Positions 36,373 through 47,265 of a DNA stretch of 64,000 nucleotides are shown one piece after another. This stretch comes from Homarus americanus (Eukaryota > Arthropoda > Malacostraca > Decapoda > Nephropidae): NCBI RefSeq assembly GCF_018991925.1, contig NW_024744482.1, positions 251,001 through 315,000 on the forward strand. The letters are read 5' to 3'. Both the position numbers and the translations under genes were made by a program. The notes beneath the pieces were generated by a model that worked only from the letters and a program-made list of their open reading frames with translations, ran no database searches and was not told the origin of the DNA. How positions within the stretch are numbered: the stretch's first letter is position 1; every line of letters starts with the position of its first letter.

Positions 36373-36593
36373 GGTGGAGGAGGAGGAGGAGGAGGAGTTG
36401 GAGGAGGAGGGGGGGCAGGGGGAGGCAGAGGGGGGAAGAGGAGGAGGAGGAGGAGGAGTTGGAGGAGGAGGGAGGAGGCAGAGGAAGGGGAAGAGGAGGA
36501 GGAGGAGGAGTTGGAGGAGGGGGGGGGGGGGGAGAGGCAGAGGAGGGGGGGAGGAGGGAGGAGGAGGTGGTAGAGGAGGAGGAGGAGGAGTGA
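36373..36593. repeat. GGA-rich array
   Basis: GGAGGAGG units with TTGGAGG and GGCAGAGG interruptions. Gly/Glu/Arg-rich frames on the plus strand and Pro/Ser/Leu-rich frames on the minus strand are artefacts. Confidence 0.93.
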
Positions 36594-36740
36594 GATTATA
36601 TTCCGTATGAAGGCTAAAGTGATGGAAAGAAGGAGAACAACAACAAACAAAAAATAAAAAATAAACCTGAGAACAAAAACAAACAAACAACAAAACCATT
36701 TAATTCTCCTTACTCTTTCTCACTTCATCAAATCAAAACA

Positions 36741-37046
36741 ATGGAGGAATATCGACGTAAGAGTTCAACCAGGGAGCAACAACAGGAACAACAGCAGGAG
36801 CAGCAACAACAGGAACAACAGCAGGAGCAGCAACAGGAACAACAGCAGGAGCAGCAGTAACAGGAACAACAGGAGCAGCAGCAACAACAGGAACAACAGC
36901 AGGAGCAGCAACAACATCTACTCTTAACCTATCACGACCTACATCATCATCTTCTTAACCGTAACAAATCGAGCAACGTCATCATGTCCACCATCTGCCA
37001 TTTCCATATCCTGTTAATATATTCTTCCCAGGATAGAGCTATTTAA
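36741..37046 (+). other. Gln/Glu-rich reading frame with one internal stop
   Basis: An ATG at 36741 in a good arthropod start context (CAAAACAATGG) opens MEEYRRKSSTRE followed by Gln-rich QQQEQ repeats. A TAA at 36858-36860 ends it after 39 codons. The same frame then stays open to 37044 with more Gln/Glu and a His-rich tail. A CAG/CAA/GAG minisatellite explains most of it. It could instead be a relic or first exon, but no splice evidence is decisive. Confidence 0.25.
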
Positions 37047-37074
37047 TGTCAGGATGTATAGTACAATACCGCAA

Positions 37075-37076
<2 letters not shown>

Positions 37077-37163
<87 letters not shown>
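37077..37163. repeat. (GA)n microsatellite, 87 bp
   Basis: A pure GA run. Confidence 0.97.
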
Positions 37164-37166
<3 letters not shown>

Positions 37167-37559
37167 CACGTTTCATTCTCCAATCCTTTCAAGGCTGTTC
37201 GGGGCTGGGGGTCTGGTCTCTGGCTGCCTACTGTTTGCTCAACCGGTTAGATTCCTGCACGCAAACCACACGCCAGGGCACCAGGCCAGACCCTCCGTGT
37301 ATCACAACCTTCCTCACTTTCCCTCTTCTTGTCTCCTGGAAGGGTGTAAGGAGCCCCTCACTCCGCTCACTGTACGTCCCTATACCTCACGATTCACCCA
37401 CAAACTCACCGACGCGTGATATTAGTACATAACTGACACTACTCGCCTCCCTCACCCCCTCACCTCTCCATATATACTCCTAGAGAGAAGGGGGGAGGAT
37501 GGAAGGAGGGGGAGGGGGGGAGGGGTGGTCCCTTCGCTGCGTCTAATCACCGACATAAT

Positions 37560-37728
37560 CCGGCTCTGTCACGCTCAATTCCATCCGGCATTCCCGGTGC
37601 GTTTTTCGCCGTGGATGGTATTGACGGGGCGGTCACGGAGTTCACACGTCGTGCTCCACAGTTTTGCCCAACCTATCACGTCTGTCGGCTGATCACGAGA
37701 GGCGAACATGTCACCACGATCGTCTTTT

Positions 37729-37735
<7 letters not shown>
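37560..37735. other. CpG-rich single-copy block
   Basis: About 170 bp with roughly 17 CpGs in an otherwise CpG-poor region, ending at a GT run (37736-37760). No promoter motif or conserved frame is certain. Confidence 0.3.
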
Positions 37736-37760
<25 letters not shown>

Positions 37761-38049
37761 CTACCTTCCATCCGCCTCCTTCAGTATATTGTCCGACTCT
37801 CAGGAGGCGTCACTGAAATTGCCTAAAAGATAAAGTGATGTTTTTCCTTCAGTCTTCATCATGAATTATTTATTTCATCTCCGTTACTATTGGCAATTAA
37901 GTTAGTTTAAATAGATGATTCCTTCCATAACATCCTGATATCCTACAAAACAGCTCTGATATTTTGTAGACATCCTTAAGACATCCTTATAAAATCCTTC
38001 GAGAACTTGTCTATTTTAATCTTCACCCTTAACCATACCTATTACCCAT

Positions 38050-38480
38050 TTGTCTTAATTTTTAACCCACTTAAGTTCAACTATTCCATTATATACCTAT
38101 TACTCTCTGATGACCTATTTCCTATAAAGTCCGTCGCCCCATTACATTACCCATTCATGACCCTTCAAGTTCACTTATCCCATTAAATACCAATTACCAT
38201 CTCTCCCATGACCCATTTCCCACAAGTATACCCTTTCCCATTAGACGTCCTTTATTATATCTTCCATTACCCCTCCCATGATAACAACTTTCCCATCAGT
38301 TATTCATTAATGTCATCCCTTCCTTTCCTGTCATTAGATCCCCTATTCCATATCCTCTCCCATCCCCCTTCCATTCCCCTCCCTCTCCTATACACATCAC
38401 TTCTCCATCCCATCACCTTCTCATCTCCCTCCTATCCCCTTCCCATCTCCATCCCACCCCCTTCCCATCATTCAGAGACT
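38050..38480. repeat. Degenerate ~113-bp repeat grading into CCCAT-rich tract
   Basis: CACTTAAGTTCAACTATTCCATTA and its relative CCTTCAAGTTCACTTATCCC start two diverged copies. CCCATC-rich pyrimidine DNA follows. Confidence 0.5.
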
Positions 38481-38659
38481 TCAATGCTCACTTGGCTCAT
38501 CATAACTTAAAGAGAGCAAAAACAAAATAAAAACAAAATAAAAAAACAAAAACAATATGAAGACGACAAACATCTATTCACCTGCAGATGATTTTCTCCC
38601 CATCACCTGTGTCACCTGCTGGGCATACTACCTGGCTGCTTTCACTATGACATCTTGGA

Positions 38660-39040
38660 GTGAGAGGGAGGTGGGCTGGGGGGTAAAGGGGGGGAAAGAA
38701 GAAGAGGGGTGAGGGAGGGGGGAATAGAGAGGGAAGAGAGGGAGGAGGGGATAGAGTGGGAAGAAGAGGAGAAGTAGTGGCTAAGAGGTGGAAGATCAGG
38801 AGGGAGATGAGGGAGGAAAGGGGGGAGTGGTTAGAGTCGACGGGTCAGGAGGAAGGTGAGATGGGATGGAGAGAGGAGGAATGGGAAAGGCGATAGAGAA
38901 GGAAGAAGAGAGGAAGGGTAAGAGGGGAACAGCCAGGAAGGAGATGAGAGGAGGTGAGGAGGTAGATAAGTAGGGTGGGAAGGGACAAAAGTGAGAAAGG
39001 AGGAGAGGAAGATGGGTAGATGAGGAGGAGAAAGAGAAGG
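38660..39040. repeat. Purine-rich tract
   Basis: About 380 bp of GGGAGGA/GAGAGG sequence directly before a CT run. Confidence 0.85.
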
Positions 39041-39042
<2 letters not shown>

Positions 39043-39095
<53 letters not shown>

Positions 39096-39165
39096 AGTAG
39101 TTGATGATGTCCGGCTTTCTATAGCTCGGGGGAACAAAGTGATTGTAGTAAGATCCGCCCAGAGG

Positions 39166-39239
<74 letters not shown>

Positions 39240-39300
39240 TTACTCGAGTATGTGCGCATCTGTATAAACATCCTAAAATAAAACATTGGCATATAACTCC

Positions 39301-39358
<58 letters not shown>
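39043..39358. repeat. (CT)n, (GT)n and (AC)n triple microsatellite
   Basis: CT at 39043-39093, GT at 39167-39238 and AC at 39306-39359 lie within 320 bp. The last two are complementary on one strand. Confidence 0.95.
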
Positions 39359-39360
<2 letters not shown>

Positions 39361-39613
39361 GCAGACGACCACAAGCACCACAAGCAAAAACAAACACCAC
39401 AGCACGCCTCTTCCCTAGTCTCACAGTAATGAACGCTACTCACCTAAAGGTCACTGTATGAAATAACAATTATCTCAAAGGTCAAATGCAAACTACGTGA
39501 GATTTAGCGAGGGGTTAATTTGAGCTAATAGTGATGAACAATATTATGAAATTAACAGAGAAAAGATAGAGAAGTTTATTCTTAACTTTATTCAAATTGC
39601 TGTATTAGCCAAG

Positions 39614-39928
39614 GTGAATTTAGGATGCAGGAATAAACTTTGGATCATAGGAAAAAAAGGGAGTTTATTTTTCATTAAGTATATTGCTCCAGTCAACGGA
39701 AGCTTAGAATGTAGGAATAAACTTTGGATGAAAGGAAAAAAAGGCGAATTTATTTTTCCTCAGGTACATCGCTCAAGACAAGGCGAATTTACAACACGAA
39801 TAAATTGTTTTTGTTTTTTCTGGACGACAGCAGAAGAAGAAGGAGTTTATTTTCAACTAATTATTAAAGCAATTTTGGAACACAGGATGAAAAGTCGAAT
39901 TTTGGTGGATATTTGTAATCTTCAATAA
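39614..39928 (+). repeat. 84-bp degenerate repeat spanning a 104-codon open frame
   Basis: GAATAA at 39631, 39715 and 39799 marks an exact 84-bp (28-codon) period over about 3.7 units, each with GGAAAAAAAGG and GTTTATTTT. Because 84 is a multiple of 3 the frame repeats as RNKLWxxGKKG. No known domain is seen; I treat it as a minisatellite. Confidence 0.65.
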
Positions 39929-39933
39929 AACGC

Positions 39934-39971
39934 ACCTAACCTAACCTAACCGAACCTAACCTAACCTAACC
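39934..39971 (-). repeat. Telomere-like (CCTAA)n run
   Basis: About seven CCTAA pentamers with one CCGAA variant. Confidence 0.85.
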
Positions 39972-40404
39972 ACATAAGAAACCATCCTTAATAGTCAATG
40001 ATGCTTAAAATTCTGGAAAATGAAGAGTAGTAATTACAATCGTTATTTAAGGTATAAATGAACACGTATGGTAATTACGGATAGACTGATAGTTGTTGTT
40101 CTTCTTCTGCACACCTTCCTCCTCCTCCTCCTCCTTATTCTTCTAGTCCTCTCCACCTCCCCCTTCCTCCTCTCCACAACCTCGTCCACCCTCTTCCTCC
40201 ACCCCCCTCCTCCACCTCTTCCTCCACTATTCACCACAATATATCCCAGTATACCACAAGGATTATACCCAGAATATACCCGGAAGATGAACCATGGTAG
40301 CTGTGTATAATTATAAGCTGCCATCAGGTTAAGAGTTATATCAACGGTATATCACTGCAGGAATATAAAGAAGAGGAAGAATATTGCTAATTTTTAATAG
40401 AGGT

Positions 40405-40985
40405 ATGATCATATATAAGGTAGGAGGAGGAGGAGGAGGAGGAGGATGGAAGACCTGGTGAGGAGGAGGAGGATGCAGAGGAAGAGGAGGAGGAGGAGGA
40501 GGAGGAGGAAGATGGAAGACCCAGGAGGGAGGAGGATGGAGGAGGAGGAAGAGGAGGAGGAGGAGGAGGAGAGGAGGGGATGGAAGACTCCTGGTGAGAG
40601 GAGGATGGAGGAGGAGGAAGAGGAGGAGAAAGTGTATGGAAAAGACCTGGTGTGAGGAGTAGGATGGAAGAGGGGAGGAGGAGAGGAGGAGGAGGAGGAG
40701 GAGGGGGAGATGGAAGACCTAGTGTGAGGAGGAGGATGGAGGAGGAGGAAGAGGAGGAGGAGGAGGAGGGGAGGGGAAGATGGAAGACCTGGTGGGAGGA
40801 TGGAGGAGAGGAAGAGAAGGAGGAGGTGGATGGAAGACTGGAGGAGGAGGATGGAAGAGGAGGAGGAGGAGGAGGAGGAGGGAGGAGGAGGGGAAAGATG
40901 GAAGACCTGGTGTGAGGAGGAGGATGGAGGAGGAGGAAGAGGAGGAGGAGGTGATGGAAGACCTGGTGTGAGGAGGAGGATGGAA

Positions 40986-41017
<32 letters not shown>

Positions 41018-41095
41018 GGAGGAGGGGGAAGATGGAAGACCTGGTGTGAGGAGGAGGATGGAGGAGGAGGAAGAGGAGGAGGAGGAAGAGATACG
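40405..41095. repeat. GGA-rich minisatellite with GAAGACCTGGTGTGAGG core, ~690 bp
   Basis: About ten units of 55-85 bp: GATGGAAGACCTGGTGTGAG, then GAGGAGGATGGAGGAGGAGGA of variable length. The core is conserved while the GGA run length varies. Confidence 0.93.
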
Positions 41096-41132
41096 TAGGA
41101 TGATGAGCAATAATGGACAAATATGTATCGAT

Positions 41133-41184
41133 AACCTAACCTAACCTAACCTAACCTAACCAAACCTAACCAAACCTAACCTAA
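41133..41184 (-). repeat. Telomere-like (CCTAA)n run
   Basis: About ten pentamers with two CCAAA variants, the longest such run here. It begins about 40 bp after the GGA array. Confidence 0.88.
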
Positions 41185-41419
41185 ATAAGTAAAAGGTTAA
41201 TCCACTTCATGACCTCACAAGGTACAATGACACGGATGCACAATACCGCCTTAAGGGTCAACACAGGTCACACACAAGATAACTGAACTTGACCGTCTCT
41301 GACCTGAAGACTCGTAAACTAGCTCTTTTCTCTAGCTCTTATTGTTAGCGTTTCTTTAGTCTCTATGTCTCTCTTTTATTTTCTAGCTCTTTTTTATGTA
41401 ATTTTTTTAATTGGAATTC

Positions 41420-41488
41420 TCTCTCTCACTCTCTCTCAATTGGAATTCTCTCTCTCACTCTCTCTCTCTCTCTCTAACTGTTGATTTA

Positions 41489-41533
<45 letters not shown>
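41420..41533. repeat. (CT)n microsatellites
   Basis: A duplicated TTGGAATTCTCTCTC block precedes a 42-bp CT run. An AC run lies at 41714-41745. No gene is seen in 41185-42020. Confidence 0.9.
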
Positions 41534-41537
<4 letters not shown>

Positions 41538-41712
41538 CTTTCTTATCAGTCACTATCTCTCACACTCTCCATCAAGACTTTGGCCCATAGGTCACCTCAC
41601 CTTATTCATGTGAACGAGACGGAACAAGTGGAGTGTGAAGGACCCGCCTCTCTCTCTCTCTCTCTCTCTACTTCACTGGTGCGGTGTGTTGCTTTGTTGA
41701 CTCCAGCCTGTA

Positions 41713-41748
<36 letters not shown>

Positions 41749-42027
41749 TGGTTATATAAAACATATACGAATGATGCATGTTTGTGAGTGGACAATGCAA
41801 TGTATCTCAACATGTTGACTCTGTGTAATAGTTCATAATGTACTTCCTTACTTTATGGATATTAAATGTAGAGACGAATGAAAGACTGTAGTACGTGGGT
41901 CATACAGGTACCCGGATCTGCGTAAGAATGCATAATAAACTCAAACTTTTGTTAAAATGATGAAAAAAAAGTCTGATTTGCTAACATGAACGAGGAAAAT
42001 TCTCCCCATTTCTAGAGATAGCCAAAA

Positions 42028-42030
<3 letters not shown>

Positions 42031-42083
<53 letters not shown>
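42031..42083. repeat. (GT)n microsatellite
   Basis: A pure GT run. Confidence 0.95.
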
Positions 42084-42084
<1 letters not shown>

Positions 42085-42164
42085 AAAACAGTGTACACAC
42101 AAGTACCCTTTCCCTCCCCTCCTTCCACCACACCAATAGTCTCAATGTCCAGTATCCAGGAGTA

Positions 42165-42540
42165 AGGAGAGAGAGGGGGGGGGTAAGGGAAGGAGGCAAG
42201 GGGCCAAAGAAGGGGCACAGGAGGGGGGGGCACAGAAGGAAGGGAGAGAGGGGCAAGGGAGGGAGGCAAGGGGCCAAAGGAAGGCAGAGAAGGAGGGAGC
42301 ACAGGAGAGAGGAGGGGGAGAGAGGGGGCAAGGAGGGAGGCAAGGGGCCAAAGGAAGGCACAGAAGGAAGGAGCATGAGGAGGAGAGGTAGAGAGGGCAA
42401 GGAGAGGCAGGCCAAAGGAAGGGGCAGAGAAGGAGGGAGCACAGGAGGAGGAGAGGGGGAGAGAGGGGCAAGGGAGGGAGGCAAGGGGGCCAAAGGAAGG
42501 GGCACAGTAGGAGGCACAGAAGGAGGTGAGGGGGAGAGAA
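42165..42540. repeat. Purine-rich minisatellite (GGCAAGGGGCCAAAGGAAGG)
   Basis: About six imperfect units of 55-65 bp with GAGAGGGGCAAGGGAGGGAG and GGGGCCAAAGGAAGG. The 160-200 codon frames on both strands come from it. Confidence 0.9.
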
Positions 42541-42801
42541 TAACTCCTGAAGCTGAAGGTCACACTTATCACAAGAGGCTCACAGAAGCAGGGGCTGAAA
42601 GGTTAAGGTTCAGGTCCCTTACTGAGACCTGAACACGGAGTCCCTGCATGTAAGACCTTTTGGTAGCGAGAGACACAGACGTAGTGTTCTTCATTCATAG
42701 CCAAACGTTCACGCCAGAAGGCCAGAAAAGACCAACCACTTCAGTCAATCAAACGCAACATTTTCATTCATCTGATGAGTAAATCAGTGCACGATCAGTC
42801 T

Positions 42802-42804
<3 letters not shown>

Positions 42805-42885
<81 letters not shown>

Positions 42886-42888
42886 AGT
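42805..42888. repeat. (GA)n microsatellite, ~84 bp
   Basis: A GA run with one GGA slip. Confidence 0.96.
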
Positions 42889-43044
42889 ATTCCACCACCA
42901 CCAAAAGGTTTTCTCTGAGTATGTAAATTTAATTACCTATTGTGGACGCCTGGTGACGCAAGGTGTAATGAGTGCAATGAGTTAGTGGCCAGCGATCACA
43001 ATAATTCGGTGAGCTGCCGAACCCATTCCACCACCAGGACATGG

Positions 43045-43345
43045 GAGGGGGTGGGAAGGAGAAGGGGTAGATGGGAAGGGATGGGAAGATTAGGAGGGGG
43101 AGATGGAGATGGGAAGGGAGGGGGAATGGGAAAGGAGAGATGGAATGGATGTGGGAAGGGTATGGAAAGGGAAGGGGGTAGAATGGAGGGGAAGATGGAG
43201 TTGACAGGAGGGAAGATAGGAAGGGAGATGGGAGGGGAAGATTGAAGGGGGGGAAGATGGGGAGGGAGAGGGTTGGTAGACGGGAGGGGAGATAGGAGGG
43301 GGAAGGTGGAAGGGAAGGAAGAAGAAAAGAGAAAGATACAATGTG
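43045..43345. repeat. Purine-rich GGGAAGG tract
   Basis: About 300 bp of GATGGGAAGGG-like degenerate units. Confidence 0.85.
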
Positions 43346-43379
43346 TGTATAATTTAATTGAATACAAACAAACACAAAA

Positions 43380-43590
43380 ATACAATAACAACAACACCAA
43401 AAAACAACAACAACAAAAACAACACAAGCAGCAGCAACAACAACAACAACAACACAAGCAACAACAACACAAGCAACAACAACACAAGCAACAACAATAA
43501 CAACAACAACAACAACAATACATACGAGAGAAAGGTAACCAGACAGGATCATTACTGCAGACAGACAGACAGACAGACAGACAGACAGGC
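43380..43590. repeat. (CAA)n array with CAAG interruptions, then (GACA)n
   Basis: CAACAACAACACAAG repeats several times, then eight GACA units at 43558-43588. Confidence 0.92.
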
Positions 43591-43639
43591 AGGACTTAGG
43601 TCAACATTCCCTGCCTGAGTTAGCCCCAAGGATACAAAT

Positions 43640-43780
43640 TCAGTTGAATTAATATCTTAACCACTTGAGTACGATAGAGTAAGATTATTTCAGCCCATTT
43701 GAGTACATTGTCTAGGCCCTTTGAGTACAATGACTTTGAATACGATGACCTATTCCCCTGAGCGAGGTGACATTATACTC
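43640..43780. repeat. Degenerate TTGAGTACAATGA repeat
   Basis: TTGAGTAC(G/A)AT phrases recur five times at 25-30 bp spacing. Confidence 0.6.
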
Positions 43781-43920
43781 AGGAGGTTAAGTCATCATAT
43801 TGAAGTGGCCAAAGCTGAAAAACAACAAAGTAGATGATTTTCCTTTCGATTCATTCAAGTAAAATGTCAAATATGAACAAAGAATGACATTTCAGATCTA
43901 AACATCACACACACACACTG

Positions 43921-44125
43921 GTGGGTCGATGGCGCGGCGGTAGAGCTATTCGCCATGCAAGTGACTGGTCCCAGAATCGATTCCCTGTCGGATTAGAGGA
44001 TTGGACTCTTTCCTCACTGCAATAGTACACGTAGCAACCGAGTACATTATTGGATCCACTTGTTGATAACGGATTAAGCAAGCGTTTGGCAGACCTGTAA
44101 CCTGTCGTGTGTGTATATATATAAA
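43921..44125 (+). mobile_element. tRNA-derived SINE (tRNA-Gly-like head)
   Basis: The sequence GATGGCGCGGCGGTAGAGCT fits an A-box and D-arm, and AGAATCGATTCCC some 40 bp later fits a B-box and T-arm. Together they resemble a decayed tRNA-Gly. A unique body of ~120 bp follows and ends in a GT/AT simple tail at 44105-44123, as SINEs often do. A true tRNA is unlikely because the acceptor stem does not close. Confidence 0.55.
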
Positions 44126-44189
44126 CCAAAGACCTTGGATTGGAGAATTAAAATAGTGACAAACAAAAGAGGTAGCCTTCTCTTCATGT

Positions 44190-44380
44190 CTTCTCCTCCT
44201 CCTCCTTCGTTGTCTGTTTCTTCTTCTCCTCCTCTCCTTCAACTCCTTCGTTTACTTCCTCTCTCCACCCTCCCTTCTCCTCCTCTCCACCCCTCCTCCT
44301 CATTCGTCTTCTTCTCCTCCCACCCTCCCTCCTCATTTGTCTTCTCCTCCTCCTCCTCTCCACCCTCCTCCTCCTACTAG
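44190..44380. repeat. CCT/CTT-rich tract
   Basis: CTCCTCCTCCTC phrases, with a CATTCGTCTTCTCCTCC unit repeated twice. Confidence 0.85.
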
Positions 44381-44673
44381 GTTGAGTGATATTATCGGTC
44401 TATTTGATTGAGCAATTTAAAATACTAAAAAAAATCTTTATTATATTCAAGTAGTGACTCGTAAGAGCGAGTTTGTCTCTCGAGTGATATACATGAATGC
44501 AATTTTTTTTTACCAACTGTTTGAGAATTATAAAAGCAGACAGACGGAGAATACAAATATAATTATATAATAAGCCATTTAAAGCCAAGGGAGTGTGAAG
44601 CCCAGCCAAACCCGGAACTGAACCCCAATCACGAATCCACGTCCCTAATACCGTGGGTTTGTTTATGCTAGGA

Positions 44674-44706
44674 AGGTTAGGTTAGGTTAGGTTAGGTTAG
44701 GTTAGG
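44674..44706 (+). repeat. Telomere-like (TTAGG)n run
   Basis: Six TTAGG pentamers in a row. Confidence 0.85.
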
Positions 44707-44782
44707 CGTAGATGAAGCTAAGTTAGGTTACATAAAGTCAGGTTCCGTTTGGTTAGTTGTTGGTCATCAGAGGCGAGATTTA

Positions 44783-44788
<6 letters not shown>

Positions 44789-44856
<68 letters not shown>
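44789..44856. repeat. (GA)n microsatellite
   Basis: A pure GA run of about 68 bp. Confidence 0.97.
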
Positions 44857-44859
<3 letters not shown>

Positions 44860-45056
44860 ATGCCAGTTCCTAATAATAACCATAATTTTCGCGGTGCTCA
44901 CAAGACCTTCCTATATCATTAACCGGTGGATATACCTGTAAATTAGAGAGAAATATGAAAGTTAATTACCTTACCAAGTATAAGATTTAAATTGAGAATA
45001 TATTTACGTGTCTGCCACAAGCCAATCCATTATACCGTCTGCCTAATCTAATGTTT

Positions 45057-45058
45057 GG

Positions 45059-45090
<32 letters not shown>

Positions 45091-45203
45091 GGTGGCTGGG
45101 GGTGGTAGTGTGGGTGGTGGGTGGTGGTTGTGATGGTGGTGGTTGATAGTGGTGGTGGTAGTGAGGGTGGTAGTGAGGGTGGTAGTGGTGGGTGGTGGGG
45201 GGG
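45057..45203. repeat. (GTT)n-(GGT)n array
   Basis: GTT units change to GGT units with GTAGTG interruptions. Confidence 0.9.
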
Positions 45204-45274
45204 CTCTGTGTTGCAGCCGGGGATGTACAAGTAGTAACTCATTAGATCATTCATTAAGATAGACGCACCCTGGG

Positions 45275-45712
45275 ACTCTCTCTCCCTCCCCTCCCCCTCT
45301 CACCCTGCCTCATCTCTCTTTTTTTCTCTATCTCATTCCCTCACTCCATCCCTCTTACTCCCTTCCTACCACTCTCTCCCTTCCTCCTCTCTACCTCACT
45401 TCCTCTCTTCCTTCTTCCACGATACTTCTCAACCTTCTCCCTCCTCCTCACTTCCTTTCTTCCCCTCATCATCACACCCTCTCTCTCTTCCTTCTCTTTA
45501 CCGCCTTCCCCCTCCCTTTCCCTGGTTTTCCCTGTCCCATCTGACCCTATACTTCCTTTCCTCCTACTTACTCCCTCCCTCCGTCTCTCCTGACTCCCCA
45601 CTCCCGTTAGACATCTCCTCCCCTCTCTCTCTCCTCATCCCTCCCTCTCTCTCTCTCTCCTGGCCCTCCTTCCTTCACCCCCCACCCCCCTTACCCCCAA
45701 TCCCCCCACTAC
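45275..45712. repeat. Pyrimidine-rich tract
   Basis: About 440 bp of CTCCCTCC-type sequence ending in CCCCACCCCCC. Confidence 0.9.
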
Positions 45713-45992
45713 GAATATAAGAATTTCGTGGCCTCGGTGCAAGAAATTATCAACCTAATCTATACAAATTTTAATTTCGCCAAAGAAGATTGTCCTCTCG
45801 TCCAGGTGTGCCACTCGGGAGGTGTGTCAGAAAGTCTCGCTCAGTAGTGTTCGCTCGTGGTGTGTGTGCTGGTTCGGGATACACGTGAAGACGAAACAAA
45901 GAGACAATAGTATACAGGTTTAGGAATAATTACTTGTATTTTCTCCGGCCGGAACTATCGTCTTTTTCGTGTCTCGACAAGTTGACTTTTAT

Positions 45993-46085
45993 ACTATTAC
46001 TTCTACTACTACTACTACTACTACTTCTACTGTTAATACTACTACTACTTCTAATGTTAATACTACTACTACTAATAATAATAAT
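45993..46085. repeat. (CTA)n array with TTC and TTAA interruptions
   Basis: CTA (= TAG complement) units at 46005-46085 change to AAT. No retrotransposon is inserted. AT-rich single-copy DNA follows to 46480. Confidence 0.9.
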
Positions 46086-46488
46086 GATCGGTTCATATTA
46101 AAAGTCTTATCTGTACAGTAATAAGCTACAAATCATAACCAAAATAAAGTATATAATAATTACATTCACGTATAATGAACTAAAAATAACTCAATTCAAA
46201 CCATCTGACTAATTTTATTTTTAAACCAGACCAAAAACTCGAATTCTCAAAATCTCTCATAATCCACTTAATATATATTCGAAATATACCTTATAAACTG
46301 TAATTAACCACAAAATCGATCTTTTTTGCATTTCAAATCGACAAAAACTCTTACATGCAACAATAAATTTAGTCAAATGAACTGAGGAAACATTATTGAC
46401 AAAAACTAAGAAATTTTTTACCTATTATATCGACAAAAACACTAAAGCAGAATGTCATATTTAGGTGGAAAAACAACTAATGAAACGA

Positions 46489-46521
46489 TCTATCTATCGA
46501 TCTATCTATCTATCTATCTAA

Positions 46522-46557
<36 letters not shown>
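46489..46557. repeat. (CTAT)n-(CTGT)n compound array
   Basis: CTAT units, a short break, then about nine CTGT units. Confidence 0.95.
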
Positions 46558-46688
46558 GTATCCAAGGTTAGGTTATTCAAGCAGATGCACATGAGGAAAT
46601 GCTTTAACAAACAGGAGGAGGAGGAAAAATATTTTTATTACCTGGACAAAACACAACCAGGAAAGTGTTGCTTCATGTTTCATAAGGA

Positions 46689-46795
46689 AGGTGTAGATGG
46701 GTGTTTCTTAGTGTAGGTGTAGATGGGTGTTTCTCAGTGTAGGTGTAGACAGGTGTTTCTCAGTGTAGGTGTAGACAGGTGTTTCTCAGTGTAGG
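46689..46795. repeat. ~28-bp minisatellite (GTGTAGGTGTAGACAGGTGTTTCTCA)
   Basis: Four near-identical units, with GATGGG/GACAGG and TTAG/TCAG variants. Confidence 0.92.
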
Positions 46796-46867
46796 TATAG
46801 AGGATGAGTGTAGGTTGTGGGTAAGTGTCATAACCCCTGGCTTGATCCTTCAGCCTCGCGACAATGA

Positions 46868-46868
<1 letters not shown>

Positions 46869-46909
<41 letters not shown>

Positions 46910-46973
46910 ACACACGCACGCACACACACACACACACGCACACACACACACGCACATACACACACACACACAC
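46869..46973. repeat. (AC)n microsatellite with GC and AT interruptions
   Basis: ACGC and ATAC variants are spread through the run, so it is older than the pure runs. Confidence 0.95.
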
Positions 46974-47211
46974 TTTAATTATAATTTCCTTGAGTACAAA
47001 AATCTTTAGTACGTATAAATTCTCTATCTTTTTAATACCACTCTATCAAGAGATAATTTAGAATTATTTTTGGAACAATTCTGCTTCAGTATTTATTAGA
47101 ATTAGAGGCACAGAATTTACCTGATAAATAAAAAGAATTTAAAACTATTCTTAGGACCATTGTAGCTTATAGAAATGTGATAAATATTCATGAGGAGTTG
47201 ATCAAACGCTA

Positions 47212-47213
<2 letters not shown>

Positions 47214-47261
<48 letters not shown>
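47214..47261. repeat. (GT)n microsatellite
   Basis: A pure GT run. Confidence 0.95.

Positions 47262-47265
<4 letters not shown>

Noticed and set aside
40409..41144. Ser/Leu/Pro-rich and Glu/Gly/Arg-rich frames up to 233 codons
   Set aside because: Composition artefacts of the GGA array; overlapping frames on both strands are equally open.
41133..41184. Chromosome end
   Set aside because: The run is only about 50 bp, internal, and other runs point both ways.
41981..42632. Frames of 178-201 codons on both strands
   Set aside because: They read a GT run plus a purine minisatellite.
44585..44650. tRNA-like SINE on the minus strand
   Set aside because: Only a B-box-like GGGGTTCAGTTCC is visible; no A-box at proper distance.
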